Origin: Salinicola acroporae
GTDB taxonomy: Bacteria; Pseudomonadota; Gammaproteobacteria; Pseudomonadales; Halomonadaceae
DNA length: 64,000 nucleotides
Direction of reading: 5' to 3'
Assembly: GCF_003206615.1 (NCBI RefSeq)
Contig: NZ_PZJW01000002.1
Span: 62,001 to 126,000 of the forward strand
The translations under genes and the position numbers were made by a program. Under the pieces are notes generated by a model, which saw only the letters and a program-made list of their open reading frames with translations, was not told the DNA's origin and did not search any database. Below, piece by piece: positions 7,948 to 19,230 of the stretch; the stretch's first letter is position 1, and every line of letters starts with the position of its first letter.

Positions 7948-9261
7948 ATGACTTCAACCGTGACGCAAACCGCGCCGTCCGATTCTGGCCGTCGAGATAG
8001 CTGGCTATCGACGCCGATCTTCGGCATTCCCTTCCCGCTCTTCGCCATCGCGGCCGGGGTTCTCGTCGTCTCCATGGCGACGGACACGATACCCACCGGC
8101 ATGATCGGCGCCCTGTTGGTCATGATGATCCTGGGCGAACTGATGGGATTCATCGGCGATCGCCTGCCGATCGTCAAGAGCTACCTGGGTGGTGGTGCCA
8201 TCCTGGCCATCTTCGGCGCGGCGGCGCTGGTCTACGTCCAGTGGCTGCCGACCGGTGTCGTCGACAACGTGACCCAGTTCATGAAGAGCGGTGGCTTCCT
8301 CAACTTCTACATCGCCGCACTGATCACCGGCAGTATCCTGGGCATGGACTCCCGTGTGCTGGTCAAGGTCGGCTCGCGCTACGCCCTGCCGCTGATCTGC
8401 GCCGTCCTGTTCGCCGCCCTGTTCGCGATCGCCGTCGGCTGGGTCATGGGATTCTCGCCGCAGGACGCGGTCGTGGTCATTACCCTGCCGATCATGGGCG
8501 GCGGCATGGGCGCCGGTGCGGTGCCGATGAGCCAGATCTACGAGCAGTTGCTGGGCCAGCCCGCCAGCTACTACATCTCGATCCTGGTGCCGGCACTGGC
8601 GCTGGGCAACGTCTTCGCCATCATCATTGCCGGCCTGCTCAATGGCCTGGCCAACCGGATGCCGAGCCTGACCGGCAACGGCCAGATGATGCCGGGCGTC
8701 GAGATCGAAGAGCGCGAAAGCAAGCCGGATCTCTCCAAACTGGGCATCGGCGTCATCGCCGCCCTGACCTTCTTCGTCGCCGGTGAAATCCTGGGTGGAT
8801 TCATTCCGCTGCATCCCTACGCGCTGATGATCATTCTGGTTGCCGTGCTCAAGATCGCCAACGTGGTGCCGGAATCGATCAATGAAGCCGCTGCACAGTG
8901 GTTTCAGTTCGTCGCCAAGAACTGGACCTTCGCCCTGCTGTTCGGTATCGGCATCGCCTACACCGACCTCGGCCAGGTGATCGATGCGATCTCCATCACC
9001 TACGTGATGATTGTCTTTGCCGTGGTGGCGGGCGCCGCCTTCGGCGCGGGCCTGGTCGGCAAGCTGGTCGGCTTCTACCCGATCGAATCGGCGATCACCG
9101 CCGGCCTGTGCATGGCAAACATGGGTGGTACCGGTGATGTCGCGGTACTCTCCGCCGCCAAGCGCATGCAACTGATGCCGTTCGCACAGATCTCCTCGCG
9201 CCTCGGCGGTGCGCTGATCCTGCTGATCTCCAGCATCGTGGTACCGCTGTTCTTTACCTGA
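7948..9261 (+). CDS. 2-hydroxycarboxylate (citrate/malate) sodium symporter, 2HCT family
   Basis: A 437-residue integral membrane protein with about eleven hydrophobic segments. It has the two 2HCT re-entrant-loop signatures: PIMGGGMGAGAVPMSQIY in the first half and CMANMGGTGDVAVLSAAKR in the second, as in CitS and MleP. Family members import citrate or malate with sodium or exchange it for a product. The start is the ATG at 7948 with GGGGA upstream; the frame is open further upstream but across the promoter region. It is divergent from a CitA/CitB-type system that most likely induces it. No citrate lyase or malolactic genes are in the window, so the substrate is uncertain. Confidence 0.92.
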   Translation: MTSTVTQTAPSDSGRRDSWLSTPIFGIPFPLFAIAAGVLVVSMATDTIPTGMIGALLVMMILGELMGFIGDRLPIVKSYLGGGAILAIFGAAALVYVQWLPTGVVDNVTQFMKSGGFLNFYIAALITGSILGMDSRVLVKVGSRYALPLICAVLFAALFAIAVGWVMGFSPQDAVVVITLPIMGGGMGAGAVPMSQIYEQLLGQPASYYISILVPALALGNVFAIIIAGLLNGLANRMPSLTGNGQMMPGVEIEERESKPDLSKLGIGVIAALTFFVAGEILGGFIPLHPYALMIILVAVLKIANVVPESINEAAAQWFQFVAKNWTFALLFGIGIAYTDLGQVIDAISITYVMIVFAVVAGAAFGAGLVGKLVGFYPIESAITAGLCMANMGGTGDVAVLSAAKRMQLMPFAQISSRLGGALILLISSIVVPLFFT

Positions 9262-9302
9262 ACCGCCAGCCCAAGCCAGCCGGGTGATGGCATTACGATG
9301 TA

Positions 9303-9338
9303 AAACGGCGCCCCCGCTCACAACCGGGGGCGCCGTTT
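9303..9338. terminator. Bidirectional rho-independent terminator
   Basis: A perfect 14-bp stem (9303-9316 with 9325-9338) and 8-nt loop, flanked by AAA and TTT runs within the stem, sits between the convergent 2HCT transporter and the yheU-like gene. It can serve both strands. Confidence 0.85.
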
Positions 9339-9369
9339 CGTTGGGTACCGTGCGCGTGCCGACGAACGC

Positions 9370-11702
<2,333 letters not shown>

Positions 11703-11777
11703 TCAAAAAGTGACACGCATTGTAGCGGAAGGCCGTCGCGACTGCCGCAGTGGCGCCCATCACCGAACGCCGGAAAC

Positions 11778-11805
11778 GACGACGGGGCCCGAAGGCCCCG
11801 TCGTC
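11778..11805 (-). terminator. Terminator after zipA
   Basis: A perfect 12-bp GC-rich stem (11778-11789 with 11794-11805) has a 4-base loop that reads TTCG on the minus strand, an extra-stable tetraloop, followed by GTTT. It lies 31 bases past the zipA stop and upstream of ligA. Confidence 0.75.
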
Positions 11806-11836
11806 AAACCGCTACCGCGTTCCGTGTCAGGCTGTG

Positions 11837-13111
11837 TCAATTGGCCTGATAGCGATGCAACCGGTGGCGACGCTCGAACTCCTGCACCCGCTGACGCGCG
11901 AACTCGATCGTCTGCGCGGTCATCACGCTGTGGTTCTCGTCCTTCAGCTCGCCGCCCAGATTGCGTACCAGCACCATCGCCGTCTCCAGCATCGCTTCGA
12001 AGGCCGCGGCCGTGTCGTTGGCGCCCGGGAGCGGCATCAGGAAGGTCACGCCCGGCGTCACGATCTCCTGCATGCTATCCAGATCGAACACACCCGGCTT
12101 GACGACATTGACCATCGAGAACTGCAATTCGCTATCGTCGGCTTCGGTTTCGTAGCGATGGAAGATACCCATCTCGCTGAAGCGCAAACCGCAGGCCAGC
12201 ATCAGGTTGAGCAGATCGGCACCGTCGAAGCCCGCTTCCGTTCTCGCCAGCACGCTGATGACGATGATCTCCTCGGAGTGCGCCAGGGTTTCCCTGGCCC
12301 GCGCCGCGCTCACATGGTGGCGCTTGGCACGTTCGACGGCGGGGTGTTGAGTCACCACATCGTTGCGTGGCGCCTCCTCGATCTCTTCCATCGGCACCGC
12401 GGCGCGGGCGGTCGATTCGTCCTCGCCACGCACAGCTGACAGCGGACGATCCTGCTGCTGAGACGCCTCCGCTTCCCCGGCCATCCGAGCACCGGCATCG
12501 ACAGCGACAGCCTGGCCATCACCGGGCGGCACCAGGGCCGTGATCTGAAGACGGTCGGGCGTTTCGGTACCGGCGACTTCATCAGCTCTCAGATGAGGCT
12601 CTTGCAGATGAGGCTCTTGATGCCGCGCCGGCGTTCCCGCGCGGGTCTCCTCGGCCTCGCGCCGGGCCTCCTCGCGCTTGTGGCTCAGGCGCTGGGCCGA
12701 CTCACTGACACGCTTGGCGCCCGCGCGAACGGCACTCTTGACGTTGTGCTGCATATCGGCGAACGACGACCGCGTACTACGGTCGAGTATGCTGCTCTGC
12801 AGCTTCTCTTCCGGAATCCGCTCCTGTCGCTTGGGCTCTGAGGGTCTGACCGGTTCCGAGCCGTCGCCGCTACGCTCGAACGTCGCCGGACGCAGGACAC
12901 GTGCCCCTCCATTGGGCAATTCCCAGTTGACCTCGGCCTCGCGGGCCGCCTGTTCCGGATCCGTCTCGGATCCGTCGTCGACTCCATTATCTCCCATCGC
13001 CTGATCTAGGCGTGGAACTCGACGTTGGCGCTGTAGGCGACGGAAGCCATCGATCACGATGGTCGCCACCAAAACCAGCCCCAGGATGATCAGCCACTCT
13101 CTTAGTTCCAT
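11837..13111 (-). CDS. zipA: Cell division protein ZipA
   Basis: A 424-residue inner-membrane anchor that tethers FtsZ polymers at the septum. An N-terminal membrane helix (about residues 6-24, REWLIILGLVLVATIVIDG) is followed by a charged region and a long low-complexity linker rich in Pro, Glu and Ala. The C-terminal FtsZ-binding domain (about 280-415) contains SVLARTEAGFDGADLLN, MGIFHRYE and NVVKPGVFDLD. The linker makes it longer than E. coli ZipA (328 residues). It lies between smc and ligA as usual. Confidence 0.95.
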   Translation of the reverse strand: MELREWLIILGLVLVATIVIDGFRRLQRQRRVPRLDQAMGDNGVDDGSETDPEQAAREAEVNWELPNGGARVLRPATFERSGDGSEPVRPSEPKRQERIPEEKLQSSILDRSTRSSFADMQHNVKSAVRAGAKRVSESAQRLSHKREEARREAEETRAGTPARHQEPHLQEPHLRADEVAGTETPDRLQITALVPPGDGQAVAVDAGARMAGEAEASQQQDRPLSAVRGEDESTARAAVPMEEIEEAPRNDVVTQHPAVERAKRHHVSAARARETLAHSEEIIVISVLARTEAGFDGADLLNLMLACGLRFSEMGIFHRYETEADDSELQFSMVNVVKPGVFDLDSMQEIVTPGVTFLMPLPGANDTAAAFEAMLETAMVLVRNLGGELKDENHSVMTAQTIEFARQRVQEFERRHRLHRYQAN

Positions 13112-13156
13112 GGGTCGTCTTGCCTGTTCGCGGTGCCACTATGCTGGAAGAGGACA

Positions 13157-13173
13157 ACATGCATTCTGCATGT
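13157..13173. promoter_or_regulatory. Inverted repeat in the AT-rich smc-zipA gap
   Basis: ACATGCA at 13157-13163 is mirrored by TGCATGT at 13167-13173 with a 3-base spacer. It lies 46 bases upstream of the zipA start, in a 209-bp gap that is clearly more AT-rich than the surrounding genes. It may be an operator or part of a zipA promoter; the function is unknown. Confidence 0.35.
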
Positions 13174-13320
13174 CGGCACTAGCATAGCGTGATTTGTCAA
13201 AAATGGGCTACTTTTTTTCTTTGTCAAGCAAAGTTTTGCCCATCAGCAATCACCCTTCAATTCCCTTCGATGTCGAACATCCTATTACGCCTTTAGCCGG
13301 TTTGGCTATTTTTGCCAACT

Positions 13321-16300
13321 TCAGGACGCCTCTGCCATCGACGCCGCCTCATCCACACCCACGGATACCAGACGCGAGACGCCCGGCTCCTGCATCGTGA
13401 CGCCCATCAACCTCTCGGCAGCTTCCATCGCAATTTTGTTATGGGTGATGAAGATGAACTGCACGCTCTCGGACATTTCCTTGACCAGTTTCGCGTAACG
13501 CCCCACGTTCGCATCGTCGAGGGGGGCGTCTACCTCGTCGAGCATGCAAAAAGGGGCCGGATTGAGCTGGAAGATGGCGAATACCAAGGACAGCGCCGTC
13601 AGCGCTTTTTCTCCCCCGGACAGCAAATGAATGGTGCTGTTTTTCTTGCCCGGTGGCCGTGCCATGATCGCCACGCCCGTCTCCAGCAAATCCTCCCCCG
13701 TGAGGGTCAACCATGCGGCCCCACCACCGAAGACTCTGGGAAAAAGTGCCATCAGGCCACGATTCACTTCCTCGAAAGTCTGCTTGAAACGGGTCCTGGT
13801 CTCCTGGTCGATGCGCTTGATCGCACGCTCCAGCGTCTCGATCGCCTCGCTCAGTTCGGCGTGCTGGGCCTCGAGATAGTCGCGCCGCTCGCTCTGCTGC
13901 TCGTACTCCTCGATCGCCGCCAGGTTGATGGCCCCGAGGCGACGGATGCGCTCGCCGGTCTCCTCCAGGCGGGTCTGCCAGGCCGATTCCGTGGCATTGG
14001 GATCGAGATTCTCCCGCAGCGTCTGCTCATCCTGCTGCTGCTCCGCCAGTGTCTCCCGCTGGGCATCGGCCTTGAGCGTCAGGGCCTGAACCTGCATCCG
14101 CGCTTCCTGCAGCCGTTGGCGGAGCCCCTCGAGATTGCGCTCGTGCTGCTGTCGGTCGATCTCGGTCTGGCGTAGCGTCTCGCCGATCTGGCTGGCCCGA
14201 TCCCGGCAGCGGTCGAGCGTGGCCTCCTGCTGGGATCGCGTTTCAAGCAACCGCTTCAGGCGTTCACGCTGATCCTCGCCGGGTTCGTGGAGCGTCTCTC
14301 GTTGCTCTCGAAGCCACTCACAGCGTTCGTCCAGGCGGGCGAGCTGGCCTCGGCTGCGCTCGACCTGCTGCTGAAGCTCGCCGCGCTGCGCCTCGAGACG
14401 CTGGCGTTCGAGCGCCAGTTGCTGCTGGGTCTGATGCGTCTGCCGCTGTTGCTGACGCAACTCCCCCAGACGCGCCTGGCTCTGCTCGCGCGCCGTCTGC
14501 AGCACTTCGCGCTCGGCAGCGTTGGCGTCGACCCGGTCGAGCGCCTGCTGCCAACGCTCCCGCGTGGTTTCGAGCTCCAGCCGCTGCGTCGCGTGGCGGT
14601 CCTGGCTCTGCGCCAGCTCGGTTTCGAACTCCCGCAGCCGTGAAGCGACATGCTCTAGCCGGCTCTCCACCGCCGCCAGCCGGGTCGACTGCGCCTGACG
14701 CTGGTCGGCCAGTTCCCGCTCTTCATGGCGCAGCGATTCCAGTGCAGCCTCGCAGCCATCGATCTCGGCCTGCCACTGGGCGATCCGCGAATCGCGCTCG
14801 ACCAGCGTGGCGTCGAGCGCGGCGAGTTCTTCGACCAGTGCGTCGCGGCGTTGCCGCTGCAACAACACGCTATCCGCGTTGGCATCGTCGCGACCGAGTC
14901 GTCGGGCCCAGCCGCGCCCCAGCCACAGACCGTCCCGGGTGATCACGCTCTGCCCCGGGCCAAGATCGGCCGTCATCCGCCACGCGGCCGCGGTGTCGTC
15001 GGCACAGTGAATCGCCGCCAGCAGTGTCGTCAAAGCCCCAGCCCCCTTGACCCGGGCTCCCAGCGATTCGGCGGGCGCGCTCGTCGTGGCCTGAAGCGAC
15101 ACCACCGGCAGCTCCCCGCTCGCCAGTGATGTCAGCGGCTCACGGGCGGATTCCGGCTCGGCCAGACGCGCCTTCAGCCAGGGCCCGAGCACCCAGGCGA
15201 CGGTGCGCTCCCAACCGGCCGTGACCTCCAGGCTCTCGGCGACTCGTGGCGCCCTGCCCAGTGGGTGATCGGCGAGGTGTTCGGCCAGGCTGGCGTCGTC
15301 ATCGTCGAGAGCCGCCTCGATCAGCGCCTCGAGCGACGCCACTTCACCCTGGCAGCGATGCTGGCGCTCGCGCTCTCCATCCCTGGCCGCCTGTGCTTCG
15401 GCCTGGCCCTCGCGGGCACGTTCCCGGGAGCGCTGGCGCTCCTCGCGGCGAATCTCCAACGTCTGCTGGCGCTCATCCAGCACGGCCAGCGCTTCCTGCA
15501 GCGAAGCTTTCTCGTCATCGAGGTCGTCGACGTCCGGCAGTTCCGATCGCTGCTGCCGGCGGCGCTCCAACTCGCGGGTCAGTTCCTCGAGCTGACGCTC
15601 GAGGCGCTGGATGCTCTCCTGCTCGCGCTCGGCCTGGTGGCGGGCATCACGATCCTGTTCGCTGAACGCCTCCCACTGCTGCTGGCAGGCCTGCGCCGAG
15701 TTCTCGGCGTCTTCGAGCTGCATCTCCAGCGTCAGCAGCGCCTCGTCGGCCATCTCGATCTCGGGGAGCAGCGTTTCGAGCCGGATGTCCCATTCGCCAC
15801 GACGCGCCTCGTCCTGTGCGATCAGCTGCGCCAGGGCGTCCCGCTCCCGCTGCGCACTCTCCAGGTCACCCGAGAGCTGCTGCTGCCGCTGCCGGGCGTG
15901 CTCGAGCGACTGCTCCAGCCGGGCAATGTCAGCGCCGGTCTGGTAGAACGCGGCCTGGTGGGACTCCAGCTCGGCGGCAACGGCGTCGTGGGTTTCCCGG
16001 CCCTCCGCCAGCCGCGTCTCGCACTGGCGCTGGCCGAGAATCTCGCGCTCGACCTGGATCTCGCAGTCGCGAACGCGAGCTTCTTCCTCGCGCTGCTGGC
16101 TGCGCAGGGCGCGTTCGCGCAGCATCGCCAGCTCGCCGCGCAGGCGATGCTCCTCGGCTTTCAGCGTGCGATAGCGCTTGGCGGCCTCCGCCTGGCGCTT
16201 GAGCCGCTCGAGCTGCTTGTCGAGTTCCTCGCGAATGTCGTCGAGCCGCTCGAGGTTCTCCTGGGTCCGTCGCAGGCGGTTTTCGGTCTCCCGTCGACGC

Positions 16301-16824
16301 TCCTTGTATTTCGAGATCCCTGCCGCCTCCTCCAGCGTGTTGCGCAGCTCTTCCGGGCGGGCTTCGACGAGCCGGGAAATCATGCCCTGGCCGATGATCG
16401 CGTAGGAGCGCGGCCCAAGGCCGGTGCCAAGGAAGATATCGGCAATATCGCGCCGACGGCATTTCTGGCCGTTGAGGAAATAGCTGGATTGCGCCTCGCG
16501 GGTCACCAGGCGTTTGACTGCGATCTCGTTGTATCCGGCATAGGCGCCGCCGAGTTCGCCATCGCGATTGTCGAAGACCAGTTCGATGGAGGCCTGACCG
16601 ATGGGGGAACGACCGGTGGAGCCATTGAAGATGACATCGGTCATCGATTCGCCGCGCAGGGTCTTGGCGGAGGACTCCCCCATTACCCAGCGTACCGCGT
16701 CGATGACGTTGGACTTGCCGCAGCCGTTGGGTCCGACGATGGCGGTCATGTTGCTGTCGAACGGCACCGTGACCGGATCGACGAACGACTTGAAGCCGGC
16801 CAGCTTGATGGACTTGAGGCGCAT
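13321..16824 (-). CDS. smc: Chromosome partition protein Smc
   Basis: A 1167-residue SMC ATPase that organises and segregates the chromosome with ScpA/ScpB. The N-terminal head has Walker A GPNGCGKS (residues 31-38) and the Q-loop. Two long coiled-coil arms rich in Glu, Gln and Arg flank a hinge at about 500-650. The C-terminal head carries the ABC signature LLSGGEKALTALSL and Walker B FCMLDEVDAPLDD. I use the ATG at 16824 (MRLKSIKLAGFKSFVDP), the standard family start, rather than the one at 16878. It heads the smc-zipA-ligA block and follows ccmI by a short gap. Confidence 0.97.
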   Translation of the reverse strand: MRLKSIKLAGFKSFVDPVTVPFDSNMTAIVGPNGCGKSNVIDAVRWVMGESSAKTLRGESMTDVIFNGSTGRSPIGQASIELVFDNRDGELGGAYAGYNEIAVKRLVTREAQSSYFLNGQKCRRRDIADIFLGTGLGPRSYAIIGQGMISRLVEARPEELRNTLEEAAGISKYKERRRETENRLRRTQENLERLDDIREELDKQLERLKRQAEAAKRYRTLKAEEHRLRGELAMLRERALRSQQREEEARVRDCEIQVEREILGQRQCETRLAEGRETHDAVAAELESHQAAFYQTGADIARLEQSLEHARQRQQQLSGDLESAQRERDALAQLIAQDEARRGEWDIRLETLLPEIEMADEALLTLEMQLEDAENSAQACQQQWEAFSEQDRDARHQAEREQESIQRLERQLEELTRELERRRQQRSELPDVDDLDDEKASLQEALAVLDERQQTLEIRREERQRSRERAREGQAEAQAARDGERERQHRCQGEVASLEALIEAALDDDDASLAEHLADHPLGRAPRVAESLEVTAGWERTVAWVLGPWLKARLAEPESAREPLTSLASGELPVVSLQATTSAPAESLGARVKGAGALTTLLAAIHCADDTAAAWRMTADLGPGQSVITRDGLWLGRGWARRLGRDDANADSVLLQRQRRDALVEELAALDATLVERDSRIAQWQAEIDGCEAALESLRHEERELADQRQAQSTRLAAVESRLEHVASRLREFETELAQSQDRHATQRLELETTRERWQQALDRVDANAAEREVLQTAREQSQARLGELRQQQRQTHQTQQQLALERQRLEAQRGELQQQVERSRGQLARLDERCEWLREQRETLHEPGEDQRERLKRLLETRSQQEATLDRCRDRASQIGETLRQTEIDRQQHERNLEGLRQRLQEARMQVQALTLKADAQRETLAEQQQDEQTLRENLDPNATESAWQTRLEETGERIRRLGAINLAAIEEYEQQSERRDYLEAQHAELSEAIETLERAIKRIDQETRTRFKQTFEEVNRGLMALFPRVFGGGAAWLTLTGEDLLETGVAIMARPPGKKNSTIHLLSGGEKALTALSLVFAIFQLNPAPFCMLDEVDAPLDDANVGRYAKLVKEMSESVQFIFITHNKIAMEAAERLMGVTMQEPGVSRLVSVGVDEAASMAEAS

Positions 16825-16901
16825 GCGGGAAAGAGAACTCCGAAAACCGAGTGGGCGGCGGATCGCCGACGAAGACAACCCGCCACGGGTTTCGGCAGAG
16901 C

Positions 16902-18185
16902 CTAAGGCACTGCGTGATCGATATCCAGCGCCAACGTCGCCGAACCGGCCACCTCGACGCCGTCGAGCCGACCATATAGATCGCCGGATTGCGGGGTTGC
17001 CTGGCCGGTCGCCGAGACGCGCGCCACCAGATCGACGCGATCGGCCTGGGAGAGGCGCGCGCCGGCGGTCATCGCCTGGGCGTCGCTCAACGTCAGCGTC
17101 CGTGGCAAGGCGCCCAGCGTCGTCCGCGAGATCGCCAGCGGCGGCCGGCGGCCATCGACGTCCCGTGCCACCAGGAAGACCGGGGTATCGGCCGGTAGAC
17201 GCCCCTGCAACGATGGCGACAACGTCAGGTCGACCTGCAACGAGAGTTGCTCCGCTGCGGCAGCAGCCGACGTCGGCCCCACTGGCGACGTCTCGTCCGG
17301 CGCCGTGTCCAGCGTATTGGCAGGCGTTTCCCGGGCCGCGGCCAGGCGCTGCTGGGCAACGGCGATCACCTTGCGCAGCGCCTGACCCGACTCGGCATCC
17401 TGATAGCCGGCCATGGCGCGGCGCCAGTAGTCGATCGCCTGTGGGTAGCGGGCGTGGTCGAAGGCATCGATGCCGAGCATGCCGAGTACCGTCGGCTGGC
17501 GCGGGTCGAGTTTCAGCGTCTCGTCGGCCAGCGCCTGGACCTCATCGGTCAACGTGCGGTGGGCGGCGAAGAACTTCATCTGCGCCAGTTGGGCGAGCAG
17601 CGACGGCTGGCGCCCCTGCAGCGCGACCAGTCGCTCGAGCGTCATGATCGCCTTGTCGAACTGGCCGCTGTCGCGATAGCGCGAAAACAGCTCGGCCCAC
17701 GCCTTGGGATTGTCATCCTGGCGCCGGGCCTCGACTTCCAGGGCGGCCAGACGCGTCTCCGGCGGCGCATGAGTCAGCGACTGGATGACCTGATAGAGCG
17801 CCAGATCGCGGCGATCGCCGGTCTGATCGTAGAACCCTAGCGTGCCGGCGATCACCACGACGGCCACGACCGGCAGCAGCCAACGGCCGGCCTGGACGCG
17901 TCGCAGCGGCCGTCGACCGGTGCTGCCGGCATCCTCCAGAAGCCGCCGGTCGAGTTCCAGGCGGTCCTCGGCGAAGCGCTTCCGGTCGATCTCGCCCTCG
18001 GCCAGCGCCGCTTCCAGCGCGGCCAACCGTTGACGATAGATCGCCAGGTTCTCGGCATTGTTGCGATCGTCGGCCTCGAACGTCATCAGCGCGTCACGCA
18101 AACCGGCGGCGCGACGGAGCGGCAGCCACAGCAGCCACAGGCTCAGCAACAGCAGCGCGACGATACCTGTCCATAACGGGATCAT
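16902..18185 (-). CDS. ccmI: Cytochrome c maturation protein CcmI
   Basis: A 427-residue membrane protein, the apocytochrome chaperone of the System I haem-lyase complex (CcmF/H/I). It has one transmembrane helix at about 5-23, a cytoplasmic heptad-rich loop (ALEAALAEGEIDRKRFAEDR), a second helix at about 102-119, then a periplasmic TPR region (AWAELFSRYRDSGQFDKAI and following) and a C-terminal CcmI-2 beta domain. The start overlaps the ccmH stop (ATGA). It is the last gene of the ccm operon. Confidence 0.93.
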   Translation of the reverse strand: MIPLWTGIVALLLLSLWLLWLPLRRAAGLRDALMTFEADDRNNAENLAIYRQRLAALEAALAEGEIDRKRFAEDRLELDRRLLEDAGSTGRRPLRRVQAGRWLLPVVAVVVIAGTLGFYDQTGDRRDLALYQVIQSLTHAPPETRLAALEVEARRQDDNPKAWAELFSRYRDSGQFDKAIMTLERLVALQGRQPSLLAQLAQMKFFAAHRTLTDEVQALADETLKLDPRQPTVLGMLGIDAFDHARYPQAIDYWRRAMAGYQDAESGQALRKVIAVAQQRLAAARETPANTLDTAPDETSPVGPTSAAAAAEQLSLQVDLTLSPSLQGRLPADTPVFLVARDVDGRRPPLAISRTTLGALPRTLTLSDAQAMTAGARLSQADRVDLVARVSATGQATPQSGDLYGRLDGVEVAGSATLALDIDHAVP

Positions 18186-18703
18186 GGCGCTCCCCCGTCA
18201 TTGCGACGGCCGTGCGAACCGGCGTCGTGACGCGAGATCAGTGCCTCGAGTCGACGCCTTTCGTGTTCGTCCAGAACGGCGCTGGCCGATTCGCGGCCAT
18301 CCCGCCGACGCCGGCGCAAGACGAAGCCGGCCACCACGCCGGCGCCGATCGCCAACAGGCCGAAGGGCAAGCCCCACAGCAGCCAGGTGCGCGCATCCAG
18401 CCGCGGATCGTAGAGCGCATAATCGCCGAAGCGACTGACCATGGCGTTCTCGATCTGCCGATCGCTCTGGCCATTGCGCAGCAGCGCGGCGACACGCTCG
18501 CGCATGTCAGCGGCGATCGGCGAGTTCGAGGCGCCGATCGATTCGTTCTGACACTTGGGACAGCGCAGCCGGGTGGTCAGATCCTCGTAGCGCTGCATCA
18601 AGGCGGGATCTTCGAAATCCTGCACTTCGATGGCCGCGATAGCCGCGGTGCCCGTCAGGATGACGATCGCCAGCAGGCAGATCGAAAGGAGTCGACGGGT
18701 CAT
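18182..18703 (-). CDS. ccmH: Cytochrome c maturation thiol-oxidoreductase CcmH (CcmL)
   Basis: A 173-residue periplasmic, membrane-anchored protein with a signal sequence (about residues 1-24), the redox motif RCPKCQN (C48 and C51) in a three-helix fold and a C-terminal transmembrane helix (about 107-129). It handles disulfides of the CXXCH haem-binding site before haem ligation. The ATG at 18703 overlaps the ccmG stop (ATGA), which favours it over the ATG at 18712. The size corresponds to the short CcmH form, with the TPR part encoded separately by ccmI. Confidence 0.94.
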   Translation of the reverse strand: MTRRLLSICLLAIVILTGTAAIAAIEVQDFEDPALMQRYEDLTTRLRCPKCQNESIGASNSPIAADMRERVAALLRNGQSDRQIENAMVSRFGDYALYDPRLDARTWLLWGLPFGLLAIGAGVVAGFVLRRRRRDGRESASAVLDEHERRRLEALISRHDAGSHGRRNDGGAP

Positions 18704-19230
18704 GGCTGCCATTTGTTCACCTCGGGGAGGATCACGTCCTCGACATCCTGCGGCGTGATATAGCCGGTGTGGTGGTAGCGAATGACCCCTTCGGCGTCGA
18801 CCAGGAAACTCTCCGGCGCGCCGTAGACCCCGAGATCGAAACCGAGCGTGCCTTCCGGGTCGAACAGCGAGACCTCGAACGGGTCGCCGAACTCGTCGAG
18901 AAACTGCCGCCCGTTCTCCCGCGTGTCCTTGTAATCGACGCCGACCAGGCGCACGCCGCGATCGGCCAGCGCCAGCAACTGCGGCATCTCCTGCTTGCAG
19001 GTCGGGCACCACTCACCCCAGACATTGACCAGGGTCACCTGGCCCTTGAGCAGCGAGCGGTCCAGCGTGCGATTCGGGTCATCCAGCGTGGTCAGGTTGA
19101 ACGCCGGAAAATCTCTGGCCAGCAGCGCCGAATCCCGCGCCGCGGGATCCTTGGCCAAGCCGCGATAAAGGAATACCACCAGTGCGGCGAACAGCAGCAA
19201 CGGTATCAACAGCAGCAGGCGACGTGTCAT
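18700..19230 (-). CDS. ccmG: Thiol:disulfide interchange protein CcmG (DsbE)
   Basis: A 176-residue periplasmic thioredoxin-like protein anchored by an N-terminal membrane helix (residues 4-20). It carries the active site GEWCPTCKQEMPQL and the family-specific YGAPESFLVD. It keeps apocytochrome or CcmH cysteines reduced for haem attachment. I chose the ATG at 19230, which overlaps the ccmF stop (ATGA); the open frame extends to 19371 inside ccmF. Confidence 0.95.
   Translation of the reverse strand: MTRRLLLLIPLLLFAALVVFLYRGLAKDPAARDSALLARDFPAFNLTTLDDPNRTLDRSLLKGQVTLVNVWGEWCPTCKQEMPQLLALADRGVRLVGVDYKDTRENGRQFLDEFGDPFEVSLFDPEGTLGFDLGVYGAPESFLVDAEGVIRYHHTGYITPQDVEDVILPEVNKWQP

Noticed and set aside
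6116-9321. Long open frames opposite the histidine kinase (6116-7816, plus) and the 2HCT transporter (8005-9321, minus)
   Set aside because: Both are shadows of clearly identified genes and have biased, low-complexity composition.
13194-13400. A 68-codon plus-strand open frame in the smc-zipA gap
   Set aside because: It has no ribosome binding site, overlaps the end of smc, and its sequence is explained by AT-rich intergenic DNA.
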